From Winogradskyella sediminis (GTDB lineage: Bacteria; Bacteroidota; Bacteroidia; Flavobacteriales; Flavobacteriaceae), in NCBI RefSeq assembly GCF_003387355.1, contig NZ_QUNH01000003.1, positions 1-64,000 on the forward strand: 64,000 bases of DNA, in the 5' to 3' direction. The notes under the pieces are model-generated. The model was not told the origin of the DNA. It did not search any database and worked only from the letters and a program-made list of their open reading frames with translations. Position 1 is the stretch's first letter. Every line of letters begins with the position of its first letter. Shown here piece by piece: positions 10,673 to 20,079 of the stretch. A program made the translations under genes and the position numbers.

Positions 10673-12121
10673 CTAATAGTAAGCATAGCGTCTTACCTTA
10701 GAAATGTATTTTGCTAAACGAATAACCTGATGGCTGTAACCATATTCATTGTCATACCATATATATAGTATCGCGTTTTTGCCATCTTTTCTAACTATGG
10801 TTGCTTTACTGTCGTAAATGGCTGGTGCCGAACTGCCCACAATATCGCTAGACACAAGTTCGTCGCTCATTTCGTATTTAATTTGCTCAACCAAATCACC
10901 TTCTAAAGCATACTTTTTCATAATGGTATTCATACTGGCAACGGTTGTTTTATTATCCAGTTCTAAATTTAAGATGGCTAAAGAGCCATTTGGTACAGGT
11001 ACTCTAATAGCATTAGATGTTAATTTGCCTTCTAAAACAGGAATAGCTTTACTTACTGCTTGTCCGGCGCCTGTTTCAGTAATTACCATATTTAAAGCAG
11101 CTGCACGACCTCGTCTGTATTTACCATGAAAATTATCTACTAAATTTTGATCATTTGTATATGCATGAATCGTTTCTAAATGTCCTGTTTTTATACCATA
11201 AGAATCTTCCACAGCTTTTAAAATAGGTGTAATTGCATTGGTGGTACAAGAAGCCGCCGAAAAGATATTAACTTTTTCTGGATTGTACTCTAAATGATTA
11301 ACTCCGTGAACAATATTTGGAATACCTTTTCCTGGAGCGGTAAGTAAAACTTTATCTACTCCTTTAGCTTTTAGGTGTCTGCTTAATGCCGTTTTATCTC
11401 TAAACGCACCAGTATTATCTATAATTAATGCGTTATCTATGCCATAAGAAGTGTAATCGATATCTTCAGGGGCTTTTGCAGAAATAACTTTTACTGTAGT
11501 ACCGTTAATAATTAATGCTGAATTGGCAACATCGGTACCTACCATTCCTGAGAAATCACCATGAACGGAATCATTTCGCAATAAAGATGCGCGTTTCTCT
11601 AACACAGTTTCATTGATCTCTCCACGAGTAACGATGGCTCTTAATCTTAATTGATTGCCTTTACCTGTGCGAGCCATAAGTTCACGAGCTACTAAACGGC
11701 CAATTCTTCCGAAGCCATATAGCACAACGTCTTTAGGTTCTATAGCTTTATTGTCTTTAGCTTTACCTAATTTAGAAGCGACAAATGCTGTGGCATTACC
11801 ATATTTCTGATCTTCTAAATGAAATTCGTAAGTTAATTTTCCGATATCTAGTTTAGCAGGCGGTAAGTTTAGTGTGCTTATAGCTTGTGCAATTTCTACA
11901 GAATCGAAAATAGAAATAGGTTTCTGAACAAATTCACCAGCGTACTCATGCAGGTTTAAAATTTCGCTCACATTTCGGTCTATTAATTGATTTCTGAATA
12001 TCACGAGCTCTATGGATTTGTCGTACCATAAGTCACTGATAATTTTAATAAATTCTACGGTTGCTCTACGACGATCAGCTTGAAACGCTAATTCTTTTTC
12101 GTAAGTCTCGTTAAATCCCAT
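10673..12121 (-). CDS. Glyceraldehyde-3-phosphate dehydrogenase, long form
   Basis: Interconverts glyceraldehyde-3-phosphate and 1,3-bisphosphoglycerate. From ATG 12121 the product is 482 residues, about 150 more than classical GAPDH. The NAD-binding Rossmann motif VVLYGFGRIG begins only near residue 132, after an extra N-terminal helical domain. The catalytic cysteine is Cys292 in SAASCTTNAITPI, and HAYTNDQNLVD and WYDNEYGYS are present. The start is set by a -7 motif at 12154-12161, inside a longer ORF beginning at 12172. Long GAPDHs of this type occur in Bacteroidota and may serve gluconeogenesis; that role is inference. No gap paralogue is in view. Confidence 0.93.
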   Translation of the reverse strand: MGFNETYEKELAFQADRRRATVEFIKIISDLWYDKSIELVIFRNQLIDRNVSEILNLHEYAGEFVQKPISIFDSVEIAQAISTLNLPPAKLDIGKLTYEFHLEDQKYGNATAFVASKLGKAKDNKAIEPKDVVLYGFGRIGRLVARELMARTGKGNQLRLRAIVTRGEINETVLEKRASLLRNDSVHGDFSGMVGTDVANSALIINGTTVKVISAKAPEDIDYTSYGIDNALIIDNTGAFRDKTALSRHLKAKGVDKVLLTAPGKGIPNIVHGVNHLEYNPEKVNIFSAASCTTNAITPILKAVEDSYGIKTGHLETIHAYTNDQNLVDNFHGKYRRGRAAALNMVITETGAGQAVSKAIPVLEGKLTSNAIRVPVPNGSLAILNLELDNKTTVASMNTIMKKYALEGDLVEQIKYEMSDELVSSDIVGSSAPAIYDSKATIVRKDGKNAILYIWYDNEYGYSHQVIRLAKYISKVRRYAYY

Positions 12122-12153
12122 GTTTTCTTGGTTTAAGTGATTTAGATTTTGCG

Positions 12154-12161
12154 CAAAAGTA
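12154..12161 (-). promoter_or_regulatory. -7 promoter element of gapdh
   Basis: TACTTTTG on the minus strand, an exact TAnnTTTG match, giving a leader of about 27 bases to ATG 12121. It excludes the upstream ORF start at 12172 for a transcript from this promoter. Confidence 0.55.
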
Positions 12162-12200
12162 ATATATTTCAAACGTTTTCGTAACTCCTTTTATAGAAAA

Positions 12201-12237
12201 TAAAAAACCCTTTAAAGAAATCAACTTTAAAGGGGCT
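12201..12237 (-). terminator. Terminator after the HtrA-family protease gene
   Basis: CCCTTTAAAG (12208-12217), loop AAATCAA, CTTTAAAGGG (12225-12234); on the minus strand it is followed by TTTTTTA. It lies just past the stop at 12262. Confidence 0.82.
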
Positions 12238-12261
12238 TATTATAAATAATAGTTAAATGTA

Positions 12262-13674
12262 TTACCTAAAATGATAGACTACTTTTTCACCGTCTTTATT
12301 GATGACTTCAATTTGAAGAGGCTCATTAACACTACGTGTTTTTATGGCATTTTGAGCATCGTCTATAGAGTAAAGTTTTTTACCATTAATTTTAGTAACA
12401 ATGCTACCTTCTTCAACACCATTTCTAATCCAATTAGATTTATAGGTTTCATCTAATTTGTTAATTTTAACACCGTAATCTGTATTAAATCGTTTTAACT
12501 CTTTCTTAGATGCATTTTTTACAAGTCCAATTGTAGGTAAGGTATAGATTGATGGTTTTAATAAGGTTACCGGAAGCGTTTCTTCATCATCATCTCTAAG
12601 TAGGGTAACATTTACGACATCATTTGGACTCTTGGTTTTTAAATAGCCTGTTAGATCAGAAAATTTATTGATTTCAACATTATCAATTTTTTTAATAATA
12701 TCACCGGTTTGAATACCTGCTTTTTCTGCTCCGGTGGCTTCTTGTACGTCGTGAACATAAAAGCCTTCGGTGGTAGTGGTGCCAAATTTTTTGGCTGCTT
12801 CACTATTTAAGGCGCTACCTGTAACACCAAGAATTCCGTTTTGTACATTACCAAATTCCATAATGTCATTCACAATTTTTCTAGCAATATTACTTGGAAC
12901 AGCAAATGAATAACCAATATAAGAACCTGTTTGTGATGAAATCGCTGTATTAATACCAATTAAATCTCCATTGACGTTTACTAAAGCACCACCGGAATTT
13001 CCTGGATTAACGGCTGCATCTGTTTGTATAAACGATTGCATATTCTGACCAGATAAATCACGCGATTTGGCACTTATAATTCCAGCTGTAACTGTAGAAT
13101 TTAGGTTAAAAGGATTTCCTACAGCTAATACCCATTCTCCAATTTTAGCATTGTCAGAATCGCCAAAAGCCATAAATGGTAAGTCTTCGTCCGCTTCAAT
13201 TTTAAGTAAGGCAATATCCGTGGTTTCATCGGTACCTATGAGTTCGGCCATATAGGTTTTGTTATTGTTTAAAGTAATGCTAATTTCAGTCGCATTTTTA
13301 ATAACATGATTATTAGTTACAATATAACCCGTTGGTGAAATAATAACTCCACTTCCAGTACCAACTTGGGCTCGCTGAGAACTACGACCGTAAAAATAAT
13401 CGCGCATACTTAAAGGTGCATTAACAATAGCCGTATTCTTAACATGTACCACAGAATGTATGGATTTATCGGCAGCTTCAATAAAGTTGGGCGTTATCCC
13501 AGTAGATGAATTTAAGGTGTTAACTGTATTATTTGCAGGAATAAACGTGGGCAGCTCCGAGGACGGTTCAACCGCAAAAGGTTGGGTGTCTTTTTCTAAA
13601 AAAAGTTTATATCCTCCTAAAGTTAATAGACCACCTAATGCAGAAACAAACACCAATGTTATTATCTTCTTCAT
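12262..13674 (-). CDS. HtrA/DegQ-family serine protease
   Basis: A 470-residue periplasmic protease-chaperone for misfolded envelope proteins. An N-terminal signal or anchor lies at about 3-22. The trypsin-like domain has the triad His123 (VTNNHVI), Asp153 (ETTDIALLKI) and Ser227 (NPGNSGGAL). Two PDZ domains follow (about 270-370 with GILGVTGSALN and 390-470 with EGSIVTKINGKKL). The closest named families are DegP, DegQ and MucD; I cannot separate them. The gene is flanked by terminators and likely monocistronic. It starts 166 bases from dapF, in divergent orientation. Confidence 0.94.
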   Translation of the reverse strand: MKKIITLVFVSALGGLLTLGGYKLFLEKDTQPFAVEPSSELPTFIPANNTVNTLNSSTGITPNFIEAADKSIHSVVHVKNTAIVNAPLSMRDYFYGRSSQRAQVGTGSGVIISPTGYIVTNNHVIKNATEISITLNNNKTYMAELIGTDETTDIALLKIEADEDLPFMAFGDSDNAKIGEWVLAVGNPFNLNSTVTAGIISAKSRDLSGQNMQSFIQTDAAVNPGNSGGALVNVNGDLIGINTAISSQTGSYIGYSFAVPSNIARKIVNDIMEFGNVQNGILGVTGSALNSEAAKKFGTTTTEGFYVHDVQEATGAEKAGIQTGDIIKKIDNVEINKFSDLTGYLKTKSPNDVVNVTLLRDDDEETLPVTLLKPSIYTLPTIGLVKNASKKELKRFNTDYGVKINKLDETYKSNWIRNGVEEGSIVTKINGKKLYSIDDAQNAIKTRSVNEPLQIEVINKDGEKVVYHFR

Positions 13675-13822
13675 AATTTTCAGATTTAAGTTTAACTATT
13701 TATATTTTATCTTCAACTAACGATTAAAATTAGAAATTTATTGATTTCAATTTTCAATTTAACGACTTTTTAACGTCAAATTTAACGCCCTATTAACACC
13801 ACAAAATACAGTTGAATATTGT

Positions 13823-13830
13823 TATATTTG
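13823..13830 (+). promoter_or_regulatory. -7 promoter element of dapF
   Basis: TATATTTG, an exact consensus match. The predicted start lies at about 13836, leaving roughly 5 bases before the first ATG (13841) and 11 before the second (13847). Confidence 0.6.
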
Positions 13831-13840
13831 TGGCTTATTA

Positions 13841-14620
13841 ATGACTATGACATTTTATAAATATCAAGGAACAGGTAACGATTTTGTAATAGTAGATAAT
13901 CGTTTACAGAGCATAAACAAAAAGGATACCAAACGTATCGCAGCTATATGCGACCGACGTTTTGGCATAGGAGCTGATGGTTTTATACTTTTAGAAAATG
14001 ATGATAATGTAGATTTTAAAATGGTCTATTATAATGCTGATGGTAACGAGAGTACTATGTGTGGTAATGGTGGACGTTGCATTGTGGCATTTGCTAAATT
14101 TTTAAATATCATTGAAAACGACACTGAGTTTGTGGCCATAGATGGATTGCATAAGGCTAAAATTGAAAACGGTTTGGTACATCTTCAGATGCAAGATGTG
14201 TCTTTAATAAAGACATTTGATAATCATCTGTTTTTAGACACAGGCTCTCCGCATCATGTACAAATGGTATCGGGTTTAGATACTCTAAATGTAAAATCTA
14301 AAGGATCTAAAATAAGATATGGAGCACCTTACAATGAAGCTGGTAGTAATGTCAATTTTGTAGAAGAAATATCGACAGATAATTTTGCAGTAAGAACTTA
14401 CGAGCGTGGAGTAGAAGACGAAACCTTGTCTTGCGGTACAGGTGTCACAGCAGTGGCTTTAGCAATGCATAAAAGTGGACGTACACAAGAAAATGATATT
14501 GGTCTGCAAACCCAAGGAGGGCCTCTGAATGTTACATTTAATTGTAACGATACAGGTTATTTTAATATTTGGCTTATAGGACCAGCTCAACAAGTATTTA
14601 AAGGTGAAATTGAATGGTAA
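13841..14620 (+). CDS. dapF: Diaminopimelate epimerase
   Basis: Converts LL- to meso-diaminopimelate for lysine and peptidoglycan synthesis. The 259-residue protein has both active-site cysteines: Cys74 in TMCGNGGRC and Cys198 in LSCGTGVTA. The N-terminal FYKYQGTGNDFVIVDN signature is intact. Two Mets (1 and 3) are possible starts; the promoter spacing allows either. Its stop overlaps the next gene's ATG by 7 bases, so it heads an operon with the GNAT, mltG and probably the DUF2279 gene. The gene dapA lies elsewhere in the window (32681-33565). Confidence 0.97.
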   Translation: MTMTFYKYQGTGNDFVIVDNRLQSINKKDTKRIAAICDRRFGIGADGFILLENDDNVDFKMVYYNADGNESTMCGNGGRCIVAFAKFLNIIENDTEFVAIDGLHKAKIENGLVHLQMQDVSLIKTFDNHLFLDTGSPHHVQMVSGLDTLNVKSKGSKIRYGAPYNEAGSNVNFVEEISTDNFAVRTYERGVEDETLSCGTGVTAVALAMHKSGRTQENDIGLQTQGGPLNVTFNCNDTGYFNIWLIGPAQQVFKGEIEW

Positions 14621-15138
14621 GCCTAAAAGGAGACAATATATATCTAAGAGCGTTAGAGCCTGAAGATTTAGAATTCGTTTTTGCTATAGAAAATGATACT
14701 TCGCTTTGGGCATTAAGTGATACTCAAACCCCTTATTCAAGATTTTTAATAAAGCAGTATCTCGAAAATGCGCAGCAAGATATTTTTGAAGCTAAGCAGC
14801 TTAGATTGGCTATTTGCGATAATGAAAATCAAACTATAGGTTTAATTGATGTGTTCGATTTTGATATAAAAAATAAGCGCGCAGGAATAGGTATTCTTAT
14901 TCAAAATTACCAAAACCGAAACAGAGGTTATGGAAAACAAGCCTTAGAGTTACTTGTAAATTACTGTTTTTCAACCTTACACTTGCATCAAGTATATGCT
15001 AATATATCTGAAAGCAATGTGGCAAGTTTAAAACTTTTTGAATCCAATGGTTTTCAGAAAATAGGCTTAAAAAAAGATTGGAGTTTCGATGGTACAATGT
15101 ATACCAACGAATATATTTTACAACGCATTAATAACTAA
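14614..15138 (+). CDS. GNAT acetyltransferase, RimJ/RimL-like
   Basis: A 174-residue single-domain N-acetyltransferase. The start GDNIYLRALEPEDLEFVFAI is typical of the RimJ/RimL/SpeG-like branch, and the acetyl-CoA loop is NRNRGYGKQALELLV (R/Q-x-x-G-x-G/A). HLHQVYANISESNVASLKLFESNGF is the usual C-terminal beta-bulge motif. The substrate, whether protein N-terminus, polyamine or other, is not predictable. It overlaps dapF by 7 bases and is followed two bases later by mltG, so it is translated within that operon. Confidence 0.88.
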   Translation: MVSLKGDNIYLRALEPEDLEFVFAIENDTSLWALSDTQTPYSRFLIKQYLENAQQDIFEAKQLRLAICDNENQTIGLIDVFDFDIKNKRAGIGILIQNYQNRNRGYGKQALELLVNYCFSTLHLHQVYANISESNVASLKLFESNGFQKIGLKKDWSFDGTMYTNEYILQRINN

Positions 15139-15140
15139 CT

Positions 15141-16184
15141 ATGTATATAAAAAAATTACTTTGGGCTGTTGCTCTTATTGGCCTTATAATCTGTGGTGGA
15201 TTCGCATACTATATATATAACACTATGTTTTCGTCAAATACCAATTTTGAAAATGAAAATGCCTATATATATGTACCAACAAATGCGAGCTATAATGAAG
15301 TAAGATCGCAATTAGAACCATTATTGAAGGATATGGAGGCGTTTGATGCTTTGGCTAAACAGAAAAAATATACCACAAATATAAAAGCTGGTCGTTTTGA
15401 GATTACAAAAGGCATGAATAATAATGACATTATAAATTCTATTCGTAGCAAAAACCTTCCTATAAAAATAGCGTTTAATAATCAACATAGCATTAAAGAT
15501 CTAGCAGCACGTATAAGCAAGCAAATTGAGGCAGATAGTGTGGCTTTAGAAAAAGCAATGTTAGATCCTTCGTTTTTAACTAAAAATGGATTTAATGAAG
15601 CTACAGCTTTGGGTATGTATTTACCAAATAGTTATGAGTTTTTTTGGAATACTTCTGCTGAAACATTTAGAGATAGAATGCTAACAGAATACAATAGATT
15701 TTGGACAGAAGAGCGCAAGGCCAAAGCTGAAAAATTAAATTTATCTCCAAATGAAGTGATAACATTAGCTTCAATTGTGCATGAAGAATCTAAAAAAGCA
15801 GATGAGCAACCGCGAGTAGCTGGTGTTTACCTTAATAGGTTACGTATAGGAATGCCGTTACAAGCCGATCCAACTTTAAAATTTGCAGCCTATCAGTTGC
15901 CAGAATATCAAAATACGATTATTAGACGTGTGCTAAATATTCATAAGACCATTAATTCACCTTATAATACCTATCAAAATGTTGGGTTGCCTCCGGGTTT
16001 AATTGCTATGCCAGATTTGTCCGCTATTAAAGCAGTCTTAAATCCGGAATCGCATAAATATCTATACTTTGCAGCAGATGCGAAACGTTTGGGATATCAT
16101 AAGTTTGCAAAAACTTTAGGGCAACATAATAATAACGCTAGAGAGTATCATAGATACTTATCATCTCAGGGTATTAACAAATAA
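15141..16184 (+). CDS. mltG: Endolytic murein transglycosylase
   Basis: Cleaves nascent glycan strands at the inner membrane and so sets glycan length. The 347-residue protein has one N-terminal membrane anchor (about 7-27), a LysM-like region and the YceG catalytic domain. The family motif ASIVxxE is present as ASIVHEES (210-217), with Glu216 the likely conserved acid, followed by RVAGVYLNRLRIGMPLQADP and YNTYQNVGLPPGLIAMP. It lies in an operon with dapF and the GNAT gene. Confidence 0.95.
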   Translation: MYIKKLLWAVALIGLIICGGFAYYIYNTMFSSNTNFENENAYIYVPTNASYNEVRSQLEPLLKDMEAFDALAKQKKYTTNIKAGRFEITKGMNNNDIINSIRSKNLPIKIAFNNQHSIKDLAARISKQIEADSVALEKAMLDPSFLTKNGFNEATALGMYLPNSYEFFWNTSAETFRDRMLTEYNRFWTEERKAKAEKLNLSPNEVITLASIVHEESKKADEQPRVAGVYLNRLRIGMPLQADPTLKFAAYQLPEYQNTIIRRVLNIHKTINSPYNTYQNVGLPPGLIAMPDLSAIKAVLNPESHKYLYFAADAKRLGYHKFAKTLGQHNNNAREYHRYLSSQGINK

Positions 16185-16187
16185 GAT

Positions 16188-17093
16188 GTGAAACAAACTC
16201 TTGTAAATATTATAATTGTTTTTTTTACAGGCACATCGCTTTTTTCACAATCCAAATTTAGTCAGTTTTTAAAACCAAGTGATAGTTTAGATACTATCCG
16301 TAGAAATACGGTAGTTATTTCTGAAGCTGCTATAGCAACAAGTACCTTAATAGGCCTTAATCAATTATGGTATGCGGATTATCCACGTTCTAATTTTAAA
16401 ACTTTAAATGATAGTGGCGAATGGTTACAGATGGACAAAATGGGTCATGTATTTTCGTCGTATCAATTAGGTAGACTAGGTGCTAATACATTAAATTGGG
16501 CAGGAATTAGTAAAAAGGATCAATTGATTTTTGGAGCTACTTTGGGTTTGGGATTTCTTACTACGGTCGAAATTTTTGATGGATTTTCTGAAGAATGGGG
16601 ATTTTCTTGGTCAGATATGGCGGCTAACGCGGCAGGAACTGGCTTGTATGTAGGACAAGAATTACTGTGGAACGAACAACGTCTAATATTAAAATATTCT
16701 TTCCATAGAACATCGTATGCAAAGCAAAGGCCCAATACCTTGGGCAGCGGATTAGCAGAAGAGTTCTTAAAAGATTATAATGGACAAACTTATTGGTTGA
16801 GTGCCAATATCAATTCATTTTTTAAAACCGAATCCATTCCTAATTGGTTAAACTTAGCTTTTGGATATGGAGCTAATGGTATGTTAACAGGTGAGCCAAA
16901 TGACACTCAATTTTTAGACCAACAAAGAACACGTCAATATTACCTAAGTTTGGATATTGATTTAACCCGAATTAGAACAAATTCTCACTTCCTAAAAACA
17001 TTATTTGACGTTTTTAACCTCATTAAGGTACCTTTTCCTGCTTTAGAAATGAATAGCAATGGTCGGATAAAATGGCACTATATCTACTTTTAA
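16188..17093 (+). CDS. DUF2279 (YfiM-like) predicted exported protein
   Basis: A 301-residue protein starting at GTG 16188, three bases after mltG. The hydrophobic N-terminus (about 5-20, ending SLFSQ) is a signal peptide. The central DKMGHVFSSYQLGR motif and the later WSDMAANAAGTGLYVGQE are typical of DUF2279/YfiM lipoprotein-like families, whose function is not established. The C-terminal half (WLNLAFGYGANGML, YYLSLDIDLTRI) has an outer-membrane beta pattern. Likely the last gene of the dapF operon. Confidence 0.8.
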   Translation: MKQTLVNIIIVFFTGTSLFSQSKFSQFLKPSDSLDTIRRNTVVISEAAIATSTLIGLNQLWYADYPRSNFKTLNDSGEWLQMDKMGHVFSSYQLGRLGANTLNWAGISKKDQLIFGATLGLGFLTTVEIFDGFSEEWGFSWSDMAANAAGTGLYVGQELLWNEQRLILKYSFHRTSYAKQRPNTLGSGLAEEFLKDYNGQTYWLSANINSFFKTESIPNWLNLAFGYGANGMLTGEPNDTQFLDQQRTRQYYLSLDIDLTRIRTNSHFLKTLFDVFNLIKVPFPALEMNSNGRIKWHYIYF

Positions 17094-17145
17094 GTTAAAA
17101 TTTTAACACTTAATCGGTTGATTTTCAGTATATGAAAAAATGTTG

Positions 17146-17153
17146 TATATTTG
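17146..17153 (+). promoter_or_regulatory. -7 promoter element for the lysozyme-like gene
   Basis: TATATTTG; a TTG at 17118-17120 is 25 bases upstream, slightly beyond the usual spacing. The leader would be about 53 bases and contains a small hairpin ATAGTT-TTGGGG-AACTAT (17171-17188). Confidence 0.5.
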
Positions 17154-17211
17154 CACGCGAATTTTGTACGATAGTTTTGGGGAACTATTTTACGGTAAAA
17201 ATTTAGCTGTT

Positions 17212-17868
17212 ATGATTAAAAGTAGCGTTAAGAATATAGTAATACCATTTTCAATTTGTGTACTTATAGCATTAGCTTTGTATCCAAATTCCACTCTCAA
17301 TCCAGAGTCGTATTCAACCGAAGGATTAGAGCTTAACTATAATATTTCGGAAGATTTAGCTATGGTAGCTCAAGATAAACCTACTCAACAAAATTTATTC
17401 ACACCACATTTAGGGAAATCTTTTGAGGGTTTTAAAGAAGCCTTAGCTTTTAAAGAATCTAGAGGAGATTATTTTACAGTAAATACATTGGGTTACTTGG
17501 GGAAATATCAGTTTGGATCGGAAACCTTAAAACTATTAGGAATCTATACGCCTAACCAGTTTTTATATAATCCAGAATTACAAGAAAAAGCGTTTATTGC
17601 TAATGCAGAGCGTAATAAGTGGGTTCTTAGAAAAGACATAAAGCGCTTTGAAGGGAAACAAATTTCTGGTGTAAAAATTACAGAATCAGGTATTCTAGCT
17701 GCGGCACACTTGGCAGGACCTGGAAACGTTAAGAAATTTTTACGCAGCTATGGAAGTCATAATCTTTCTGATGCTTATGGTTCTTCTGTACGATATTATA
17801 TGAAAAAGTTTTCGGGTTATGACACCTCTATGATTACTCCAGATAAAAAAGCTAGAGTAACCTTATAA
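17212..17868 (+). CDS. Lysozyme/transglycosylase-like exported protein
   Basis: A 218-residue protein from ATG 17212 (MIKSSVKNIVIPFSICVLI), with an N-terminal membrane or signal segment (8-26). I rejected a longer ORF because its start precedes the -7 element. The region AFKESRGDYFTVNTLGYLGKYQFG has the ES-R and LGxYQF pattern of lysozyme-like transglycosylases, with Glu in KESRG the candidate catalytic residue. A later AAAHLAGPGNVKKFL fits the same fold. Annotations as peptidoglycan-binding LysM protein occur for relatives, but no LysM repeat is visible here. Monocistronic, convergent with the next gene. Confidence 0.75.
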   Translation: MIKSSVKNIVIPFSICVLIALALYPNSTLNPESYSTEGLELNYNISEDLAMVAQDKPTQQNLFTPHLGKSFEGFKEALAFKESRGDYFTVNTLGYLGKYQFGSETLKLLGIYTPNQFLYNPELQEKAFIANAERNKWVLRKDIKRFEGKQISGVKITESGILAAAHLAGPGNVKKFLRSYGSHNLSDAYGSSVRYYMKKFSGYDTSMITPDKKARVTL

Positions 17869-17874
17869 TATTAA

Positions 17875-18591
17875 TTAGTCTTTCTGAATAATAAATATCG
17901 CAGGTCTTTTGTGAAAATCCTCCTTGTTGTGTTTCCAGTCTTTGGCAGGCATTGTTTTAATAAATTCAGTAGGTAATGTTAAATCGCAGGCCACGCAAAC
18001 TCTGGTATTAGGATGCAGACTATGTGTAAGGTCTTCTAACATTTTCATGTTTCTATACGGAGTTTCAATGAAAATTTGAGACTGGTTATGTTCAGAAGAT
18101 AACCGTTCTAAGGTTTTAAGTTTAGCTTTACGTTCATTCTTATCTATGGGTAAATAGCCATTAAATGTAAAACTTTGTCCATTCATTCCTGAGCCCATTA
18201 AAGCCAAGAGAATAGAAGAAGGACCTACAAGTGGAATAACTTTAATATCCATTTGATGTGCTAAACCCACAATATCAGCACCTGGATCTGCAATTGCCGG
18301 ACAGCCAGCTTCAGAGAGTAAACCAATAGATATACCTTCTAAGCATGGGTTTAAAAATGTATTGCGTTCAGCTTCAGTAGTGTATTTGTTTAATACTTTA
18401 AGTTTTAATGCCGGTTGAGATTTACTAGGAGAGACCCGTTTTATAAATCGTCGTGCTGTTTTTTCATTTTCAACAATGTAAAAATCGAGATCTTCAATTA
18501 TTTTTTTAATCGAGATTGGTAAAACTTCTAGAGGTGGATTGTTTCCCAATCGTGTAGGTATAAGGTATAATTGTCCTTTGGAGTTGCTCAT
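17875..18591 (-). CDS. SAM-dependent methyltransferase, RsmI/tetrapyrrole-methylase family
   Basis: A 238-residue member of the tetrapyrrole methylase superfamily. LYLIPTRLGN at the start, SEAGCPAIADPGADIVGLAH in the middle and VPLVGPSSILLALMGSGMNGQ parallel RsmI (16S rRNA C1402 2'-O-methyltransferase). It is shorter than E. coli RsmI (286) and its N-terminus differs from the usual GNLGD, so it may be a paralogue rather than RsmI itself; in Bacteroidota both forms can exist. Its ATG overlaps the stop of the upstream gene (TAATG). Confidence 0.85.
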   Translation of the reverse strand: MSNSKGQLYLIPTRLGNNPPLEVLPISIKKIIEDLDFYIVENEKTARRFIKRVSPSKSQPALKLKVLNKYTTEAERNTFLNPCLEGISIGLLSEAGCPAIADPGADIVGLAHQMDIKVIPLVGPSSILLALMGSGMNGQSFTFNGYLPIDKNERKAKLKTLERLSSEHNQSQIFIETPYRNMKMLEDLTHSLHPNTRVCVACDLTLPTEFIKTMPAKDWKHNKEDFHKRPAIFIIQKD

Positions 18592-20009
18592 TAATCTATA
18601 ACTAATTTATGTATGCTTTGTTGTCCTGTTTTCGCTTTTATTCTTAAAGTATATATCCCTTTAGAGAGTGATGATGTATCAATAGTTTGAATGGTATTGA
18701 TAGTACCATTAATCTTCTTTATAATTTTACCTTGTAAATTGTGAATTGATATCTCAGCTACATGTAATGTATTATTATTTGAACCAAAATTAATATAAAA
18801 AATGTTCTCTGAAGGATTTGGATAAACAGTTATTTCTGAAAATACATGGTTATTATCGCTTAAAGTGGTATCAGTGAGTTTGTAGATGATGCCATCTGCA
18901 AGGTCTGAAATATATAATTCTCCATTAACATCTTCACCAAAGGCGGACCATTGACCAGAAAATTGCTTAAAGGTTCTGTTCCAAATAGCATTAGTCTCAT
19001 CATAAACTAGGTATCCAATTTCTTGACTGCAAAGGTCTGCAAAAAAATACCAGCCATACATATTAGGATATGTGATGCCTCTGTAGCGATAACCTCCTGT
19101 AATGGAACATTTGGATTCTCCATCGCCAAAATGATCGTAACCGCTAACAGGAAAAGTGTAGGCACTTTGATCCTCGCATCCAGTACTGCTATAAGACTCA
19201 TTACCTTCATAACATTTCCAGCCAAAATTGAGTCCAATGGCGGCGTCTTCAGCAGAAACACGGTTTATTTCTTCGTAACTACCCTGACCAACATCAGCAA
19301 TCCAATGATCGCCATTTAAACGATCGAATGAAAATTTCCAAGGATTTCTTAATCCATAGGCCCAAATCTCATGTCTTGTGTCAATCTCCTCAACAAATGG
19401 GTTATCAGTGGGAATACTATAATTTTCAGTATCTGTTGTATTATCAATATCTATTCTTAATATTTTACCTAATAAACTTAATTTATTCTGAGCACGATTT
19501 TGGGGATCTCCAGATGAACCACCATCTCCAGAGGCTATATAAAGATAGCCATCAGAGCCAAATGCTAAATCTCCTCCGTTATGATTAGAGTAGGGTTGAT
19601 CGTAGGTTAATATAATAAGTTCAGAATTAGGATCTGCTAAATCAGGGTTTGAAGTATCCTTTGTAAATCTAGAAATAACGGTATTCCCTGAATTATTAAT
19701 ATAATTTACAAAAAAGTAACCGTTTGTAGTATAGTCCGGATGAAAAGCTAAACCGAGTAAACCTCGCTCGTATCCAGAATTCGTAACCAGTGCATCGATA
19801 TCTAAAAATGGGGTTGCTTCTAAATTTCCCTCAGAATCAATAATTTTAATAGTGCCACCTTGTTCTACTATAAATAATCTGTCATCACCAGCGTGTTTTA
19901 TACTCACTGGTTTTTCTAGGTTAGAAGCTACGAGCTCTAGTTCTAGTTCTTGAGTATAAGAGAAAGTAAGAAAAAAGACAAAAGTAATAAACAGCGTTAA
20001 AGATTTCAT
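18591..20009 (-). CDS. Exported PQQ-type sugar dehydrogenase-like protein with T9SS tail
   Basis: A 472-residue protein with a signal peptide (1-19, ending FSYTQ) and a six-bladed glucose/sorbosone dehydrogenase (GSDH) propeller: VEQGGTIKII, GLLGLAFHPDYTTNGYFFVNY, SNHNGGDLAFGSDGYLYIASGDGG, EIWAYGLRNPWKFSFD. About 390-472 is a type A T9SS sorting domain (VYPNPSENIFYINF, GIYTLRI). It is therefore predicted to cross the outer membrane by type IX secretion and be anchored or released. Substrate unknown; PQQ dependence is a family property not shown here. It overlaps the methyltransferase by 1 base. Confidence 0.9.
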   Translation of the reverse strand: MKSLTLFITFVFFLTFSYTQELELELVASNLEKPVSIKHAGDDRLFIVEQGGTIKIIDSEGNLEATPFLDIDALVTNSGYERGLLGLAFHPDYTTNGYFFVNYINNSGNTVISRFTKDTSNPDLADPNSELIILTYDQPYSNHNGGDLAFGSDGYLYIASGDGGSSGDPQNRAQNKLSLLGKILRIDIDNTTDTENYSIPTDNPFVEEIDTRHEIWAYGLRNPWKFSFDRLNGDHWIADVGQGSYEEINRVSAEDAAIGLNFGWKCYEGNESYSSTGCEDQSAYTFPVSGYDHFGDGESKCSITGGYRYRGITYPNMYGWYFFADLCSQEIGYLVYDETNAIWNRTFKQFSGQWSAFGEDVNGELYISDLADGIIYKLTDTTLSDNNHVFSEITVYPNPSENIFYINFGSNNNTLHVAEISIHNLQGKIIKKINGTINTIQTIDTSSLSKGIYTLRIKAKTGQQSIHKLVID

Positions 20010-20079
20010 GATACATGGAATTGGTAAGGTACTAATTTACAAAAAAAGAAAATCTTTTTTGTATTTAACGCATTAAGTG

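Noticed and set aside
17140-17211. N-terminal extension of the lysozyme-like ORF
   Set aside because: Its start codon lies upstream of a consensus -7 element, and the membrane segment starts only at ATG 17212.
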